Shown: in pieces, positions 55,829-64,000 of the stretch | How positions within the stretch are numbered: position 1 is the stretch's first letter | How the letters are laid out: every line of letters begins with the position of its first letter | Source: JANQQC01 sp965262255 | GTDB lineage: Bacteria > Pseudomonadota > Alphaproteobacteria > Caulobacterales > Hyphomonadaceae | DNA: 64,000 bases | NCBI GenBank assembly: GCA_965262255.1 | Contig: OZ253505.1 | Coordinates: 1,426,001-1,490,000, forward strand | Reading direction: 5' to 3' | Translations under genes and position numbers: made by a program | Notes under the pieces: model-generated | What the model saw: only the letters and a program-made list of their open reading frames with translations | The model's database searches: none | What the model was told of the DNA's origin: nothing

Positions 55829-57118
55829 ATGACAGACTCACTGTTTGAAGGTGTCACACGTGTGACATTTCATGAACTTAAATCTAAGACTCCAACCCAA
55901 CTTTTAGAACTCGCTGAAGGTATGTTGATCGAGAACGCATCGTCTTTGCGTACTCAGGAGCAATTGTTTGCGATCATGAAGGAATATGCGGGTCGTGGCG
56001 TTCAGATCACGGGCGAAGGTGTATTGGAGGTACTGTCGGATGGATTTGGCTTCCTTCGCGCTCCAGAGTCAAACTACCTACCAGGAGCCGACGATTTCTA
56101 TGTAAGTCCACAATTGATCAAAAAAATAGGTTTACGTACAGGGGATACTGTTGAAGGCCCCTTAAAAGAACCAAGCGACGGAGAGCGCTATTTTGCTTTG
56201 CAAGGCGTAGACAAGATCAACTTTGAAGTCGCCGATGACGCTAAACACAAAATTCATTTTGATAATTTAATACCGCTTTTTCCCCAAGAACGTCTGGTAA
56301 TGGAAAGCAAAGACCCCACCAAGAAAGATCAATCGGGACGGGTAATCGATATCGTAGCACCGATTGGAAAAGGTCAACGTGCTTTGATAGTCGCGCCGCC
56401 AAGGACAGGAAAAACAGTTATCTTGCAAAATATAGCGGCGGCGATTGAAGAAAATCACCCAGAATGTTTCTTGATCGTTCTTCTAATTGATGAACGTCCA
56501 GAGGAGGTGACCGACATGAAAAGGTCAGTGAAAGGCGAAGTCATCTCATCGACGTTTGACGAACCGGCTGTTCGTCACGTTCAAGTGGCAGAAATGGTAA
56601 TCGAAAAGTCTAAGCGTTTAGCCGAGCACGGTCGAGATGTGGTGATCCTTTTGGACTCTATAACGCGATTGGGTCGCGCCTACAATACGACTGTCCCTTC
56701 CTCTGGGAAAGTTCTTACAGGAGGCGTTGATTCTAATGCCCTTCAAAGGCCGAAACGCTTTTTCGGCGCTGCCCGAAATATTGAGAATGGTGGTTCCTTA
56801 ACCATTGTGGCAACAGCCTTGATTGATACAGGCAGTCGAATGGATGAGGTGATTTTTGAGGAGTTTAAGGGAACGGGAAATTCAGAGATAGTTCTAGATC
56901 GTAAGATTTCAGATAAGCGAACTTTCCCTGCTATTGATATTATGAAATCCGGTACTCGGAAGGAAGAACTGATAACGGATGCAGAGTTGCTCAAGAAAAT
57001 TTATGTACTGAGGCGTATCTTGAACCCAATGGGAACAGCGGATGCTGTTGAATTCTTGTTAGATAAGTTGAAGCAGACAAAAACTAACGAAGAATTCTTC
57101 GCCGTTATGAAGAATTAG
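55829..57118 (+). CDS. rho: Transcription termination factor Rho
   Basis: The 429-residue protein is complete Rho. It has an N-terminal helical domain (LKSKTPTQLLELAEG), an RNA-binding cold-shock-like domain (GVLEVLSDGFGFLR), the P-loop IVAPPRTGKTVILQNIA, LLIDERPEEVTDM, the Q-loop region SSGKVLTGGVDSNAL and AARNIENGGSLTIVATAL. It is a hexameric RNA-DNA helicase that ends transcripts. It is co-oriented with hemE and mnmE. Confidence 0.97.
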   Translation: MTDSLFEGVTRVTFHELKSKTPTQLLELAEGMLIENASSLRTQEQLFAIMKEYAGRGVQITGEGVLEVLSDGFGFLRAPESNYLPGADDFYVSPQLIKKIGLRTGDTVEGPLKEPSDGERYFALQGVDKINFEVADDAKHKIHFDNLIPLFPQERLVMESKDPTKKDQSGRVIDIVAPIGKGQRALIVAPPRTGKTVILQNIAAAIEENHPECFLIVLLIDERPEEVTDMKRSVKGEVISSTFDEPAVRHVQVAEMVIEKSKRLAEHGRDVVILLDSITRLGRAYNTTVPSSGKVLTGGVDSNALQRPKRFFGAARNIENGGSLTIVATALIDTGSRMDEVIFEEFKGTGNSEIVLDRKISDKRTFPAIDIMKSGTRKEELITDAELLKKIYVLRRILNPMGTADAVEFLLDKLKQTKTNEEFFAVMKN

Positions 57119-57153
57119 CTCGACTCTGAAAGTAGGTCATAGAGTGATTAAAT

Positions 57154-58485
57154 ATGACCTTACAGCAAACAGTATGCGCTTTAGCGACGGGTTCCCTACC
57201 TTCAGCCATAGCTCTAGTAAGAATTTCCGGCGCAGACGTTAAGAGATTAATCGCGTACCTTTGCCCGCAGGAATTGGAAACAAGAAAATCAACTCTCTGT
57301 AGGCTGAAAGATCAGCGCGGCGACGTGATTGATGAGGCTTTGGTAACGTTTTTTCCTACGCCAAACTCCTACACAGGCGAGGACATGCTGGAGATTTCAG
57401 TCCATGGGGGGCCAGCGGTCGTCGACCATTTACTAGAATCCCTTCTTGCCGAAGAGAACGTTAGATTAGCGGAGCCGGGAGAATTCACGCGGCGGGCATT
57501 TGAGGCAGGCAAGTTAGATCTTACCCGCGCAGAGGCCATAGCAGATATCGTAGAAGCCGAAAGTCGTAGTCAGAAAAACCAAGCTTTAAGACAGTTAGAG
57601 GGAACCTTGACGGATGTTTATGAGGTTTGGCGGGCTGAACTTCTGAGAGCATTAGCTTTGAACGAGGTATCGATCGACTTTCCAGATGAAGATGATGCTC
57701 CGAGCCAGACACACGAACCGGTTAAAGAGATTTTGCAAAGATTGACCGACGAATTGGCAGACGCGCTAGCAGATAATCAGACGGGCGAACGAATACGAGA
57801 TGGATTTCGAGTCGTAATTTTGGGTCCTCCCAATGCCGGAAAGTCGACACTGCTAAATCGATTGGCAAAGCGAGAGGCGGCCATCGTTAGTGATAGGCCT
57901 GGGACCACAAGAGACGTTGTTGAGGTTCGTCTTTCTCTAGCCGGCGTTGTCGTACGTTTATTTGACACCGCTGGCCTTCGTTCTTCAGAAGATTCGATAG
58001 AGGTCGAGGGTGTTCGACGAGCGCTTTTGACTGCAGAGGAGGCGGATGTTAGGATTTACGTAATTGATGCGAGTACTCCACGAGTCCCGGAGCAAGAAGT
58101 TCGTCAGAGCGATATCGTCGTTGTAAATAAGAGCGATTTACAGGTCGAACAAAGCCCTGTCGTTATTCCATATGATAGTATTCCGCTGTCCGCCAAAACT
58201 GGCGATGGAGTAGACAGTCTAGAAAATTGTTTGAGAAAAATTATGATGGAACGCGTTAATGTAAGTGAACCCCCACTAATAACGCGTTATAGGCATAGGG
58301 AAGTACTTTCTGAGGGATTAGAATCTCTGAAAGAAGCGTTAGCGTCCTTGGACAACCATGAGGGAAGCGAGTTTACAGGCGAATCTTTGCGAAGAGCGGA
58401 AAGATCACTTAGAAAGTTAGTTGGCGCTGTATCGGTGGAAGATGTTTTAGGAGAAGTTTTTTCGCAATTTTGTATTGGCAAATAG
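57154..58485 (+). CDS. mnmE: tRNA modification GTPase MnmE
   Basis: The 443-residue protein has the N-terminal tetrahydrofolate-binding domain (TVCALATGSLPSAIALVRIS, YTGEDMLEISVHGG), a G domain with ILGPPNAGKSTLLNRL, DTAGLR and NKSD, and the C-terminal CIGK box at the last residues. With MnmG it adds the C5 group to wobble uridine. mnmG, often next, is not adjacent here; mnmC lies elsewhere in the window. Confidence 0.97.
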   Translation: MTLQQTVCALATGSLPSAIALVRISGADVKRLIAYLCPQELETRKSTLCRLKDQRGDVIDEALVTFFPTPNSYTGEDMLEISVHGGPAVVDHLLESLLAEENVRLAEPGEFTRRAFEAGKLDLTRAEAIADIVEAESRSQKNQALRQLEGTLTDVYEVWRAELLRALALNEVSIDFPDEDDAPSQTHEPVKEILQRLTDELADALADNQTGERIRDGFRVVILGPPNAGKSTLLNRLAKREAAIVSDRPGTTRDVVEVRLSLAGVVVRLFDTAGLRSSEDSIEVEGVRRALLTAEEADVRIYVIDASTPRVPEQEVRQSDIVVVNKSDLQVEQSPVVIPYDSIPLSAKTGDGVDSLENCLRKIMMERVNVSEPPLITRYRHREVLSEGLESLKEALASLDNHEGSEFTGESLRRAERSLRKLVGAVSVEDVLGEVFSQFCIGK

Positions 58486-58569
58486 TAAAGCTAAAGATTT
58501 TGTCGTTAAGATGAGTCGGGTGTTGATGCACTTACGTCTAATCATAAAGATAATCTAAAGGTAATGAGA

Positions 58570-59637
58570 ATGCGTATTCTGCGAAAACTTGGTGCTTTGA
58601 TAGCGATGGTATTCCTATCGGCATGTTCGATGTTGCCTGACAGCACAACGGTTGACCCGTACCCGTTCGCACCGCAGAGCGCAATAACAGAACTTCGCCC
58701 TGATGGCCCCTCCCAGGCTGAGTTAGACACGCCTACCCAAGTAGTCGTACTAGGCACAGGGACTCCGGTTCCAGATGTTTATCGCTCTGGTTCCTCAATA
58801 GCGGTGATCCACAAAGGACAAGCCTATTTATTTGATGTCGGTGCGGGCTCTGTTCGACGGGCTATCGAGGCACGCTACAAATACGATATCCTAGCACTCT
58901 ATCCGCACCTTATTCGGGCTGTTTTCATTACGCATATGCATAGCGATCATGTAATGGATTTGACCGAACTGACGATGACGTATTGGTGGAGACGAAATCC
59001 GCAGCTTCTCGCATACGGCCCGAAGGGAATGAGAAATTTCTTCGAGGGAATGGAAAAGATGGTGGCAGCAGATATTGATTTTCGACTGAACGGAGTTCAA
59101 CCTGTCGATAATCGACGTGGGTTCTTAGCGCAAGTCACGGAAATTTCTGATGGCATAATTTTTGAAGAGAATGGTTTAACAGTGGAAGCATTCACGGTGC
59201 CGCACGGAACTATAAAACCCGCATTTGGTTATAAGATTGTCACAGAGGACATGTCGATAGTGATTTCAGGAGATACCGCTAAAAGTGAAATTATACCTCA
59301 GAAAGCGAAAGGAGTAGATTTGTTATTTCACGAAGTGATAAGCGATGTTGGTTTTGCTCGTTTATCGCCTTTCTGGCAACGCTACCATACGTCAGCACAT
59401 ACTTTAGCGAGCGATGTCGGTCGGATAGCCCAATTAGCACAACCTAAAAAACTCGTTCTGTATCACGGCCTATACTACGGGGTAGATGAGGAAACAGTCG
59501 TAGAGGACGCAAGGAGGTATTTTGACGGAGAGGTTTTACTAGCGGGAGACCTAGACAGGTTCACCGTGGACGATCTTGCTCGAAAAAATTTAGAACAGAG
59601 AATAGCCCCGACCCAGAATTTGCAAGCAGAACAATAA
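58570..59637 (+). CDS. Metallo-beta-lactamase-fold lipoprotein
   Basis: The ~355-residue protein has a lipoprotein signal with lipobox LSAC (near residue 19) and a metallo-hydrolase domain. VVLGTGTPVPDVYRSG and FITHMHSDHVMD resemble RNase Z/ElaC-type MBL proteins, with VISGDTAKSE and LYHGLYY as later metal sites. As an envelope protein it is unlikely to process tRNA and more likely hydrolyses an ester, lactone or phosphodiester. An upstream ATG at 58564 is too close to AAAGG, so 58570 is preferred. Confidence 0.85.
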   Translation: MRILRKLGALIAMVFLSACSMLPDSTTVDPYPFAPQSAITELRPDGPSQAELDTPTQVVVLGTGTPVPDVYRSGSSIAVIHKGQAYLFDVGAGSVRRAIEARYKYDILALYPHLIRAVFITHMHSDHVMDLTELTMTYWWRRNPQLLAYGPKGMRNFFEGMEKMVAADIDFRLNGVQPVDNRRGFLAQVTEISDGIIFEENGLTVEAFTVPHGTIKPAFGYKIVTEDMSIVISGDTAKSEIIPQKAKGVDLLFHEVISDVGFARLSPFWQRYHTSAHTLASDVGRIAQLAQPKKLVLYHGLYYGVDEETVVEDARRYFDGEVLLAGDLDRFTVDDLARKNLEQRIAPTQNLQAEQ

Positions 59638-59682
59638 TCGGAACTGGGATTAGGAGTTTGGTCTTGTTCAGAACAAGTCTCT

Positions 59683-60999
59683 CTAATGTTTGAAACTCAG
59701 AACGAGAAATCCTGCAATGACCAGCGGAATAGCTGATAGTAAAAAAAGAGAGAACATATTCCAACCTAATGTTGCGAGTAGACCAACAACGACAGGCGAA
59801 ACAATTGCTCCGACTCGTCCAAGTCCTGCAGCCCAACCAATCCCAGTTGTTCTAATCTTTGCTGGATAGACTCTTGCGGCAAGAGCATAGGTCGCCGTGA
59901 ACGCGCCTTGTAAGGAGAGACCAATCAGGAATATAAACACATTAAGCGCCCCCAATCCCGTCGGTCTCCACAGGTAGAGAGCAACCAACAAGACTGCCGC
60001 AGCAAGGAAATAGAACGCTATAGGCTTTGATAACTTTATGTTTGTTGTGAGAAAACCGATGACAAGTATTCCTATTATGGCTCCCAAATTGAGTAATATA
60101 AGGGCATTAATCCCTTGAGCGCGAGAGAATCCACTGTCGACGAACAAAGTTGGGATCCACGATAATAGGAAGTAAATTGTAAATAGGCCCATAAAGTAAA
60201 TTGTCCAAAGAGCCAGTGTACTCATTCGATACTCATGAATGAGCAAGCTTGATAGATTAGCAGGCTTAATTCTGACTGTAGACTCAGGTTTAGGCATTTC
60301 GACAAAAGGAGATCGTCTTAGCAGTAACAACACCTTATTTAGCTGCGTCAACGCCCGTCCGGAGTCCTTTTTTTCCGCAAGAAACTCAGGAGATTCAGGG
60401 AGTACAAAAAATACAACAATCCCCATCGCTAATGTAGCTAGTCCTCCGTAAACAAACAACATTTCCCAACCTTGACTAGGAACGACCAAGTTAGCAACAG
60501 GGCCAACGATCATTGCCCCGAAGGGATATCCCATTATCGCGATCGTAACGGCCAAGTTTCTATACTTCTCAGGTACAAACTCAGATGCGATGGCGGCCCC
60601 GCTCGCAAAGATCACTCCTATTCCTAAACCAGAAATGAATCTAAGCACGATAAGTGATAGTAATGCCCAATTTCCTTCTGGAATCAGTATGACAGTCACC
60701 ATCGAGACCCCGATGACAATTGTGGAGATCAACACTAGTATCCTTCGGCCGAACCGATCAGCGAGAGGAGCTATAAGGGCCGCCCCAATGGCCATACCTA
60801 TCAATGCGAAACTGAAGATTGGTCCCAGTTCAGTTCGAGAAACGCCCCAATCGTTTATTAAGGATGGAGCGGCGACCGACATAGCGACAACGTCAACCCC
60901 GTCAACTAGGTTCAACATAAAGCCAAGAAATACTATTACTAGCATCATCGGAGCGACTGGACCGGAATCTATTCGATCTCTAATGGCCTTGATTCTCAT
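59683..60999 (-). CDS. MFS transporter, aromatic acid:H+ symporter-like
   Basis: The 438-residue protein has about 12 membrane helices. Characteristic MFS loops are PLADRFGRRILVLIS after helix 2 and GLGIGVIFASGAAIASEF; the LNLVDGVDVVAMSVAAPSL opening resembles the aromatic acid:H+ symporter group. Substrate is uncertain. It is convergent with the MBL lipoprotein and divergent from the RecQ-like gene. Confidence 0.85.
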   Translation of the reverse strand: MRIKAIRDRIDSGPVAPMMLVIVFLGFMLNLVDGVDVVAMSVAAPSLINDWGVSRTELGPIFSFALIGMAIGAALIAPLADRFGRRILVLISTIVIGVSMVTVILIPEGNWALLSLIVLRFISGLGIGVIFASGAAIASEFVPEKYRNLAVTIAIMGYPFGAMIVGPVANLVVPSQGWEMLFVYGGLATLAMGIVVFFVLPESPEFLAEKKDSGRALTQLNKVLLLLRRSPFVEMPKPESTVRIKPANLSSLLIHEYRMSTLALWTIYFMGLFTIYFLLSWIPTLFVDSGFSRAQGINALILLNLGAIIGILVIGFLTTNIKLSKPIAFYFLAAAVLLVALYLWRPTGLGALNVFIFLIGLSLQGAFTATYALAARVYPAKIRTTGIGWAAGLGRVGAIVSPVVVGLLATLGWNMFSLFLLSAIPLVIAGFLVLSFKH

Positions 61000-61282
61000 G
61001 TATGCCTACTCGGGGTAAATTTTGAGGTGTATGAAAAGAGATAGCTCAGTTATTGCACTGGCTTACAGCAAAGTGCTATTGTTAAAACAATTGTACTCGT
61101 TCTTGCTGTCATGAAGAGCGTTTGGGTTTAGAATATAACCTATGATTTCGTTTGCTAAGAAAATTACTAAACAGAACAGATCCTATAGATTTGTGAGAAC
61201 TAACTATATTGAGAGAATTTCAAAGGGTATTATATGGAAATCAGTTTTGCATTAACGGTTTTACAATTCTTTGGGATTAATT
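61000..61282. other. Divergent promoter region, MFS gene and RecQ-like gene
   Basis: About 283 AT-rich bases between divergent genes. It should hold both promoters; I saw no clear operator or repeat. Confidence 0.4.
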
Positions 61283-64000
61283 ATGTCCGGTCAACACGCA
61301 GATTTCATAGATAATTGCGTAGCCGTGGACTTGGAGGTAAACCCTAAGACGGCCAAAATATTTGCGATGGCTGCAGTCAGTAGAAAGCCTGATAAGAGAA
61401 TTGTAGTCCGGAATAAGAAACCCAACTACTTCTTGAAACAGCTTGAATCTATTCTACAGCCGTCAAACTTTCTAATCGGCCACAACATCCTGAAATTTGA
61501 TTTGCAACACTTGATAGCCAATCGCCCTCATATGGCGAAGTATTCCAAGCAAACGATAGACACGCTTTGGCTGAATCCCTTAGCCTTCCCGCGAAATCCC
61601 TATCATCATTTAGTCAAGCACTACCAAGACGGTAGTTTCATGGCAGGACACAAGCAAGACCCGGAACAGGATGCTTTGCTCGTTTTTGAGGTATTGGGTA
61701 ATCAACTAGGGGAACTTGAAAAAATAGATCAAAATACACTGTTAGCGTATCACTACTTAACAACTAGAATGGAGAATGCAGAAGGTTTTGATGCCGTATT
61801 CTGCCATCTCCGTGATGCTACGGTTCCTAATCTTAAACAGGCGCAAGAATCTGTTCGAAACATTTTGAACGGACAAGCTTGCGTAGAGGTAGCAGACGAG
61901 AGAATTTCGAAGTTGGCAAGTCCAGAACAAGGTTGGCCGTTAGCATACACGCTCAGTTGGATATCAGTTTCCGGGGGTAATTCTGTAATGCCACCATGGG
62001 TTGTCAAGCAATTTCCAGAGGCAATGCAGATTGTAAGAAGTCTGCGAGCAGCCAAGTGCGATAACATCGCTTGCAAATGGTGCCGAGAACACAACGACTC
62101 GAATTTTGCTCTTAAACGATGGTTCGGATTTGATGCCTTCAGGCCTCTTCCTAGAGATGAAAACGGAAACTCTCTGCAAGAAAGGATAGTGGATGAAGCC
62201 ATGCAAGGCAACAGTTTGCTAGGCATTCTCCCAACGGGAACCGGAAAGTCTATTTGCTATCAAATTCCTGCACTTTCAAATTACGACAAAACAGGTTCGT
62301 TGACGGTAGTCATTTCTCCGTTAGTTGCCCTTATGTCTGACCAAGTGGAAGGCATGCGCAGGCAAGGAATAGCGTCGGCGGTTACCGTGAACGGTACCAT
62401 GTCAATGCCCGAGCGAACGGATGCATTAGATAAAGTCGGCCTCGGCGATGCCTCAATGCTTCTGATCTCACCGGAGCAACTTCGTAGCAACTCAGTTCGC
62501 TCAGCGCTTTCACAACGTGAAGTAGATTTATGGGTATTGGATGAGGCTCACTGCGTTTCTAAGTGGGGCCACGATTTTAGACCAGACTACAGATTCGTTG
62601 GTCGATTCATAAAAGAATTTTTTGGTGACGTTCGAACTGCGCAAATCATATGCTTAACAGCGACAGCGAAGCCAGAGGTTATTAGGGATATACGAGAACA
62701 TTTCTACGAGCGCCTGAATACGGACTTGGTTTTAATTGATGGCGGTGCAGTGCGTACGAACCTGAGATTTGAAGTACGGACTACGCAGCCGAAAACGAAG
62801 CCAACGGATATTCGAGACGCCATAAACGAAGTACTACCGAAGGAAGGCCGCTCCGGGGCAATAGTTTACTGTTCATCTAGAAAACGCACAGAACAAATCG
62901 CAAGTTTTCTGAGTAATGAGGGATATCCAGCGGCACACTTCCATGCTCGATTAACCCCAGATGCGAAACGAGATGTTCAAGAAAAGTTTCGCGACGGAGA
63001 ATTGAGGGTCATAGTCGCAACGAATGCCTTTGGAATGGGTATCGACAAACCTGATATACGGTTAGTCGTTCATGCCGATATCCCTAGTTCTTTAGAGAAC
63101 TATCTACAAGAGGCTGGCCGAGCCGGACGAGACGGAGAACTTGCGCAATGTGTTTTGTTCTTCTTCAGTAATGATATTGAAAATCAGTTTTCGTTGGTTG
63201 CTCAGTCAAGGTTAAAGCATCAAGAAATAGGTGCAATTCTCAAAGCCATCCGAAGGTTAGAAAGGAAAGCGACCGATGACGGTAAGATTATCGCAACGTC
63301 CGGGGAAATCGTAAGAGAAGAACACGAACGAGAGTTTAATCGAGAAAGCAACACCGATGACACTAGAGTGAAAACAGCCGTTTACTGGTTAGAAGAAGCC
63401 GAGTTACTTACTAGGGATGAAAACAAGGTCAACATTTTTCCCTCGTCTTTAATGATCACTAACCTAGAAGAGGCAAAAGGTAAGATTAGCCAAGCCAAGA
63501 GCAGTATCACCGAAACGAGGCGCAAGGAACTCCTTTCGATTGTATCTCACCTAATGAATTCCCCCGCCGACCAAGGTATTTCGACAGATGACCTGACGAG
63601 AGTTTGTGGGCTGTCAGGGAGCAGATTGAACAAAGCCTTATCGGACTTAGAGAATCTTGGATTAGTCAAAAATGATTTAGCGGTTACGATATTTGTGCAT
63701 AAAGGAGTTCCGGATGGCTCAGAGGAACGTTTAAAAGAGACTGCGGAAATCGAGGTTGATTTGATTACTCAAATGAGGGAACTTGCCCCAGATGCGGAAA
63801 GTTCTGGAAGCCTTCCGCTTAAACTGTCAGAGTTTACTCAGGAACTGAGAGATAAAGGACACAAAAAGGTTCGCCCGGATATTTTGGAGAAGTTGATCCA
63901 AAGTATCGCGTCAGATGGTCGAGATCAAGATGGAGGAAAAGGGAGTATTTGGAAAAGGAAGGTCAGTAGAAACACAATCATGATTGCGTTACAGCGATCC
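61283..64000 (+). CDS. Exonuclease-RecQ helicase fusion, partial (runs off right edge)
   Basis: The first 906 codons are visible and the frame is open at the end. Residues ~10-140 form a DnaQ-like fold: D16 and E18 in AVDLEVN, GHNILKFDL, and a late D130 in QDPEQDALL. The last catalytic His/Tyr is not obvious. A CCCH cluster (C259, C264, C267, H270) suggests zinc. The RecQ helicase core follows: ILPTGTGKSICYQIPAL (Lys322), DEAHC, LTATAK, AIVYCSSRKRTEQIA, and TNAFGMGIDKPDIR through EAGRAGRDG, then a winged-helix-like part. Large proteins of this type occur outside the housekeeping recQ lineage, often near defence or Ter-type genes. Confidence 0.85.
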   Translation, partial: MSGQHADFIDNCVAVDLEVNPKTAKIFAMAAVSRKPDKRIVVRNKKPNYFLKQLESILQPSNFLIGHNILKFDLQHLIANRPHMAKYSKQTIDTLWLNPLAFPRNPYHHLVKHYQDGSFMAGHKQDPEQDALLVFEVLGNQLGELEKIDQNTLLAYHYLTTRMENAEGFDAVFCHLRDATVPNLKQAQESVRNILNGQACVEVADERISKLASPEQGWPLAYTLSWISVSGGNSVMPPWVVKQFPEAMQIVRSLRAAKCDNIACKWCREHNDSNFALKRWFGFDAFRPLPRDENGNSLQERIVDEAMQGNSLLGILPTGTGKSICYQIPALSNYDKTGSLTVVISPLVALMSDQVEGMRRQGIASAVTVNGTMSMPERTDALDKVGLGDASMLLISPEQLRSNSVRSALSQREVDLWVLDEAHCVSKWGHDFRPDYRFVGRFIKEFFGDVRTAQIICLTATAKPEVIRDIREHFYERLNTDLVLIDGGAVRTNLRFEVRTTQPKTKPTDIRDAINEVLPKEGRSGAIVYCSSRKRTEQIASFLSNEGYPAAHFHARLTPDAKRDVQEKFRDGELRVIVATNAFGMGIDKPDIRLVVHADIPSSLENYLQEAGRAGRDGELAQCVLFFFSNDIENQFSLVAQSRLKHQEIGAILKAIRRLERKATDDGKIIATSGEIVREEHEREFNRESNTDDTRVKTAVYWLEEAELLTRDENKVNIFPSSLMITNLEEAKGKISQAKSSITETRRKELLSIVSHLMNSPADQGISTDDLTRVCGLSGSRLNKALSDLENLGLVKNDLAVTIFVHKGVPDGSEERLKETAEIEVDLITQMRELAPDAESSGSLPLKLSEFTQELRDKGHKKVRPDILEKLIQSIASDGRDQDGGKGSIWKRKVSRNTIMIALQRS

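Overview
The window looks like a chromosomal segment of an alphaproteobacterium with moderately low G+C (judged by eye). The evidence is gene order. The set trxA-addA-addB-murU-amgK-tsaE, the coupled run ppsR-maf-aroE-coaE-dnaQ divergent from hemE-hemJ-rho-mnmE, and secB opposite a Tim44-like gene are all alphaproteobacterial arrangements. The hemE/ppsR junction is where replication origins lie in Caulobacter and Rickettsia, so the origin may be in this window (about 53.25-53.65 kb). A complete CYP153 P450-ferredoxin reductase-ferredoxin operon suggests the host can oxidise alkanes or similar hydrophobic compounds.

Layout. 1-10 kb: four tandem minus-strand genes for large TerB_N/TerB_C-type proteins, arranged as an imperfect direct repeat of about 5.15 kb period that runs off the left edge. 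10.5-12.1 kb: an exported methyltransferase-like protein and an Hsp20 gene with a ROSE-like RNA thermometer. 12.2-15.4 kb: a two-gene signalling unit, a protein with two GHKL ATPase domains and a response regulator whose C-terminus carries a HEPN-like RNase motif. 15.6-25.2 kb: thioredoxin, AddAB recombination nuclease, cell-wall recycling enzymes and TsaE. 25.3-28.1 kb: the CYP153 operon. 28.3-33.2 kb: mnmC, a phage-shock (Psp) locus with a sigma-54-like promoter, an unlisted 38-codon membrane ORF, and divergent pspF. 33.2-35.5 kb: an esterase, a DsbA-fold isomerase-like protein and MlaC. 35.5-38.4 kb: a three-gene ABC-3C conflict system beside tRNA-Val(GAC). 39-45.8 kb: hisN, uvrB, amn, a tyrosine phosphatase, a Tim44-like protein and secB.

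The most unusual region is 46.0-50.4 kb, between secB and the housekeeping dnaQ. Downstream of dnaQ lie a DnaQ paralogue with two substituted catalytic residues and then a DnaQ-like exonuclease fused to two copies of an all-helical domain I do not recognise. A third, free-standing copy of that domain lies on the far side of a decayed IS5-family transposase. This is my best candidate for something undescribed: proofreading-subunit duplicates, one apparently inactive, coupled to a new domain family. 50.4-58.5 kb is the presumed origin neighbourhood, with genes on each side transcribed away from it. 58.6-64 kb holds a metallo-beta-lactamase-fold lipoprotein, an MFS transporter and the first 906 codons of a large exonuclease-RecQ helicase that runs off the right edge.

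Many genes concern genome stability or conflict (TerB proteins, GHKL/HEPN, AddAB, ABC-3C, UvrB, DnaQ paralogues, RecQ). No phage genes, integrase or CRISPR array were seen.
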